Positions 12,906 to 14,415 of a stretch of DNA of 14,415 nt are shown here, piece by piece. Under the pieces are notes generated by a model. That model was not told the origin of the DNA. It ran no database searches and saw only the letters and a program-made list of their open reading frames with translations. Position numbers and translations under genes: made by a program. The stretch comes from Candidatus Shapirobacteria bacterium (GTDB taxonomy: Bacteria > Patescibacteriota > Microgenomatia > UBA12405). Every line of letters begins with the position of its first letter. The first letter of the stretch is position 1. The DNA lies in the NCBI GenBank assembly GCA_020056515.1, contig JAGVHP010000032.1:1-14415 (forward strand), read 5' to 3'.

Positions 12906-13459
12906 TGTCCTGAAGTTACCTTAACTATTAAACCGCTACCATTAAAAGGTAACACTTTAGCCGATCCGTTTTCAACCACCAAAGTCCCCTTACCCACTTC
13001 AAAACTGACCTCACCCACACCTTGATAATTAACTTTTAATTTAGCCAAATCAATTCCCATACCTGTTTTTAACTCAAAACCCTTTGGCGCTGATACTAAA
13101 TAATTAATCACCACCAAACCTTTTTCAGGATTAATTTTATTAAAACTAGGTTTAATAAAATTATTATCAAAAGCTACACTATTTATCGCAACTTTGGTCG
13201 GATCATATTTAATATACAAATCCACCGCATCAATAGCTACATCTTTCTCCGTCGTCATGTTTAAAATCACTTCATCACTTTTCCCAATTACAACTTCTTT
13301 ATCTGCTTTCCAGTTTAAACTAACGGGAATGTTGCTACCTACCTTCAATAGTTGCGGTCCTAATTTTTTTGTCGAACGGCTTAAAAAAATCACACTCTCA
13401 ATAATAATTACTATTGCCACCACCGGGATTAATGTCAAAAGAATTTTATTTTTTTTCAT
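12902..13459 (-). CDS. Membrane-anchored cohesin-like protein
   Basis: 185 aa from the ATG at 13459. An uncleaved signal anchor (about 5-26, KILLTLIPVVAIVIIIESVIFL) is followed by one cohesin-like domain (about 43-185), with the typical strand pattern EVVIGKSDEVILNMTTEKDVAIDAVDLYIKYDPTKVAI, a GKG turn near the end, and no cysteine. The frame allows a GTG start at 13477, but that overlaps the upstream gene. The ATG is 4 bases after the upstream stop, has AAAGAG next to it, and gives a normal anchor. Together with the next gene it supplies two cohesin-type receptors on the cell surface. The domain call rests on pattern and context, not on a search. Confidence 0.78.
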   Translation of the reverse strand: MKKNKILLTLIPVVAIVIIIESVIFLSRSTKKLGPQLLKVGSNIPVSLNWKADKEVVIGKSDEVILNMTTEKDVAIDAVDLYIKYDPTKVAINSVAFDNNFIKPSFNKINPEKGLVVINYLVSAPKGFELKTGMGIDLAKLKVNYQGVGEVSFEVGKGTLVVENGSAKVLPFNGSGLIVKVTSGQ

Positions 13460-13463
13460 CTCT

Positions 13464-14415
13464 TTAATAAAGTTCACCCTGCTTAGCCTGCAGAGAAATT
13501 TTTAAGATATTAACATCATTGCTATTAACCTGACAGTTGCCATCCAAATCTCCCTTAAGATAGCCGCCCTCAGTCACTGTCTCGTGAACTAAAGATTTAG
13601 ACTTCACAAAAGAAAAGTCAACCCCGTTTATCCATCCGTCCGGTGTCTCCAAACTGACTCCGACTACATCACCAGCAATGATTGGATATTTGGAAAAATC
13701 ATATACTGGGCTAGTGTCAGCATTTGCTGTCAGAACAATTTCTCCTCCGGCTTGATTATACGGTCCTTCCTGATTGTTTTTACCGTATTTCACCTGAAGA
13801 TGTTTAGGGCCCTTAGCAAACACCGCCACTCCGGCTCTTCTCTGGAAACCGGTTAACACCAGAGATCCGGAAAAAACCAACTTTCCCCCCACTACTTCCT
13901 TGCTCTGGGGAATTATTCCTGAATAGGCCCGTGATGTTCCACCACCTAGAACAATAAATTGTAACGGCCAATTTACCACACACTTAGCATCATTCCCATT
14001 AACATTAGCAAAAGCTATTTTATAATTTAATACCGCATCATTGCCTGTCTGACATTCACAATCAGACTTAAACGGACATTGGGGATTACGACACACTCCA
14101 TATAAAACTGGTGGCATCACATTTGGTATATTCCCCTCAACTTCCGGACAAATTCCAACTAACACGCTTTTTTCATCCGTACTTAACGATTCCCCTGCAA
14201 TTTGCGTCTTGCTTAATATTTCTGCCGGCATTTCACCAGAACACGGCCACCATTGCGGAAAACAAATCAAACCATTCCCGCAATTATTATTTACTCCACA
14301 ACTCTGATTACAACTCCTAGGTAACTCCGGTGTAGGTGATATATTGTCACCCTGAATAATATACGTCGAATCACCAATCTCCCCTACCTTTAAAGCACTG
14401 TCAGTCGCTCCGGCA
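13464..14415 (-). CDS. Secreted Cys-rich protein with C-terminal dockerin-like motif (5' end outside window)
   Basis: Partial: the frame stays open to the right edge, giving 316 visible residues; the start and any signal peptide lie beyond 14415. A TTG at 14270 is an internal codon, not a credible start. Visible parts: a Thr/Pro stretch, a Cys-rich patch (CNQSCGVNNNCGNGLIC...WPC), a second cluster (GVCRNPQCPFKSDCECQ), a beta-rich middle (YKIAFANVNG, PLQFIVLGGG, KHLQVKYGKNNQ) and a C-terminal calcium-loop motif GDLDGNCQVNSNDVNILK. Only one such loop is present, where dockerins normally have two. It ends 4 bases before the cohesin-like gene. It is probably extracellular or surface attached; its binding target is unknown. 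Confidence 0.8.
   Translation of the reverse strand, partial: AGATDSALKVGEIGDSTYIIQGDNISPTPELPRSCNQSCGVNNNCGNGLICFPQWWPCSGEMPAEILSKTQIAGESLSTDEKSVLVGICPEVEGNIPNVMPPVLYGVCRNPQCPFKSDCECQTGNDAVLNYKIAFANVNGNDAKCVVNWPLQFIVLGGGTSRAYSGIIPQSKEVVGGKLVFSGSLVLTGFQRRAGVAVFAKGPKHLQVKYGKNNQEGPYNQAGGEIVLTANADTSPVYDFSKYPIIAGDVVGVSLETPDGWINGVDFSFVKSKSLVHETVTEGGYLKGDLDGNCQVNSNDVNILKISLQAKQGELY

Noticed and set aside
14268..14270. TTG at 14270 as the start of the first surface gene
   Set aside because: The frame continues open to the window edge with a coherent Cys-rich sequence, so the true start lies outside.

Overview
This AT-rich window most likely comes from a Candidate Phyla Radiation (Patescibacteria) bacterium, probably of the Microgenomates group. 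The support is indirect: very compact gene packing with abutting or overlapping genes; a release factor 1 that lacks its N-terminal domain; an rpsF-ssb-rpsR block with no rplI (L9) after rpsR; and a run of membrane-anchored cohesin/dockerin-type surface proteins. UGA is used as an ordinary stop, so this is not a UGA-recoding lineage.

Layout. On the + strand: rpmE (L31, 67-342), a short prfA (343-1047) and an unrecognised gene (1637-2002). Everything else runs on the - strand. Read in the direction of transcription from the right edge, it begins with a surface-protein operon (a 5'-truncated Cys-rich protein with a dockerin-like tail, a membrane-anchored cohesin-like protein, a secreted cohesin protein with an LPQTG-type anchor, and a membrane-anchored Fn3 plus dockerin protein). 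Then come rpsU-yqeY-ybeY, dnaX-ybaB-recR, a charged coiled-coil protein, cysS, rpsF-ssb-rpsR, a 244-aa unknown, and two membrane-tethered envelope proteases, ctpA and htrA. A 168-aa unknown gene (1036-1542) lies between prfA and the 1637 gene. No tRNA, rRNA, CRISPR array or insertion sequence was seen.

How it works together. The four genes at the right end overlap by the 4-base ATGA or are separated by 4 bases. They pair cohesin-like receptors with dockerin-like ligands, all secreted or membrane tethered, which suggests one co-expressed cell-surface assembly. The central genes are translation and replication housekeeping in familiar bacterial clusters.

Main observations. (1) At least seven genes carry a recognisable -10 element, often with a -35, ending only 5-7 bases before the start codon, so leaderless mRNAs look like the norm. 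rpsU is a clear exception, with a leader and a full Shine-Dalgarno. Several of these promoters are embedded in the last codons of the upstream gene. (2) ybeY is cut short exactly where a REP-like hairpin repeat begins, and it loses most of its metal-binding signature. (3) RF1 lacks domain 1. (4) dnaX has an A8 run at its domain III boundary that could yield a gamma-like short product. (5) A GC-rich imperfect palindrome is translated inside the coiled-coil gene.
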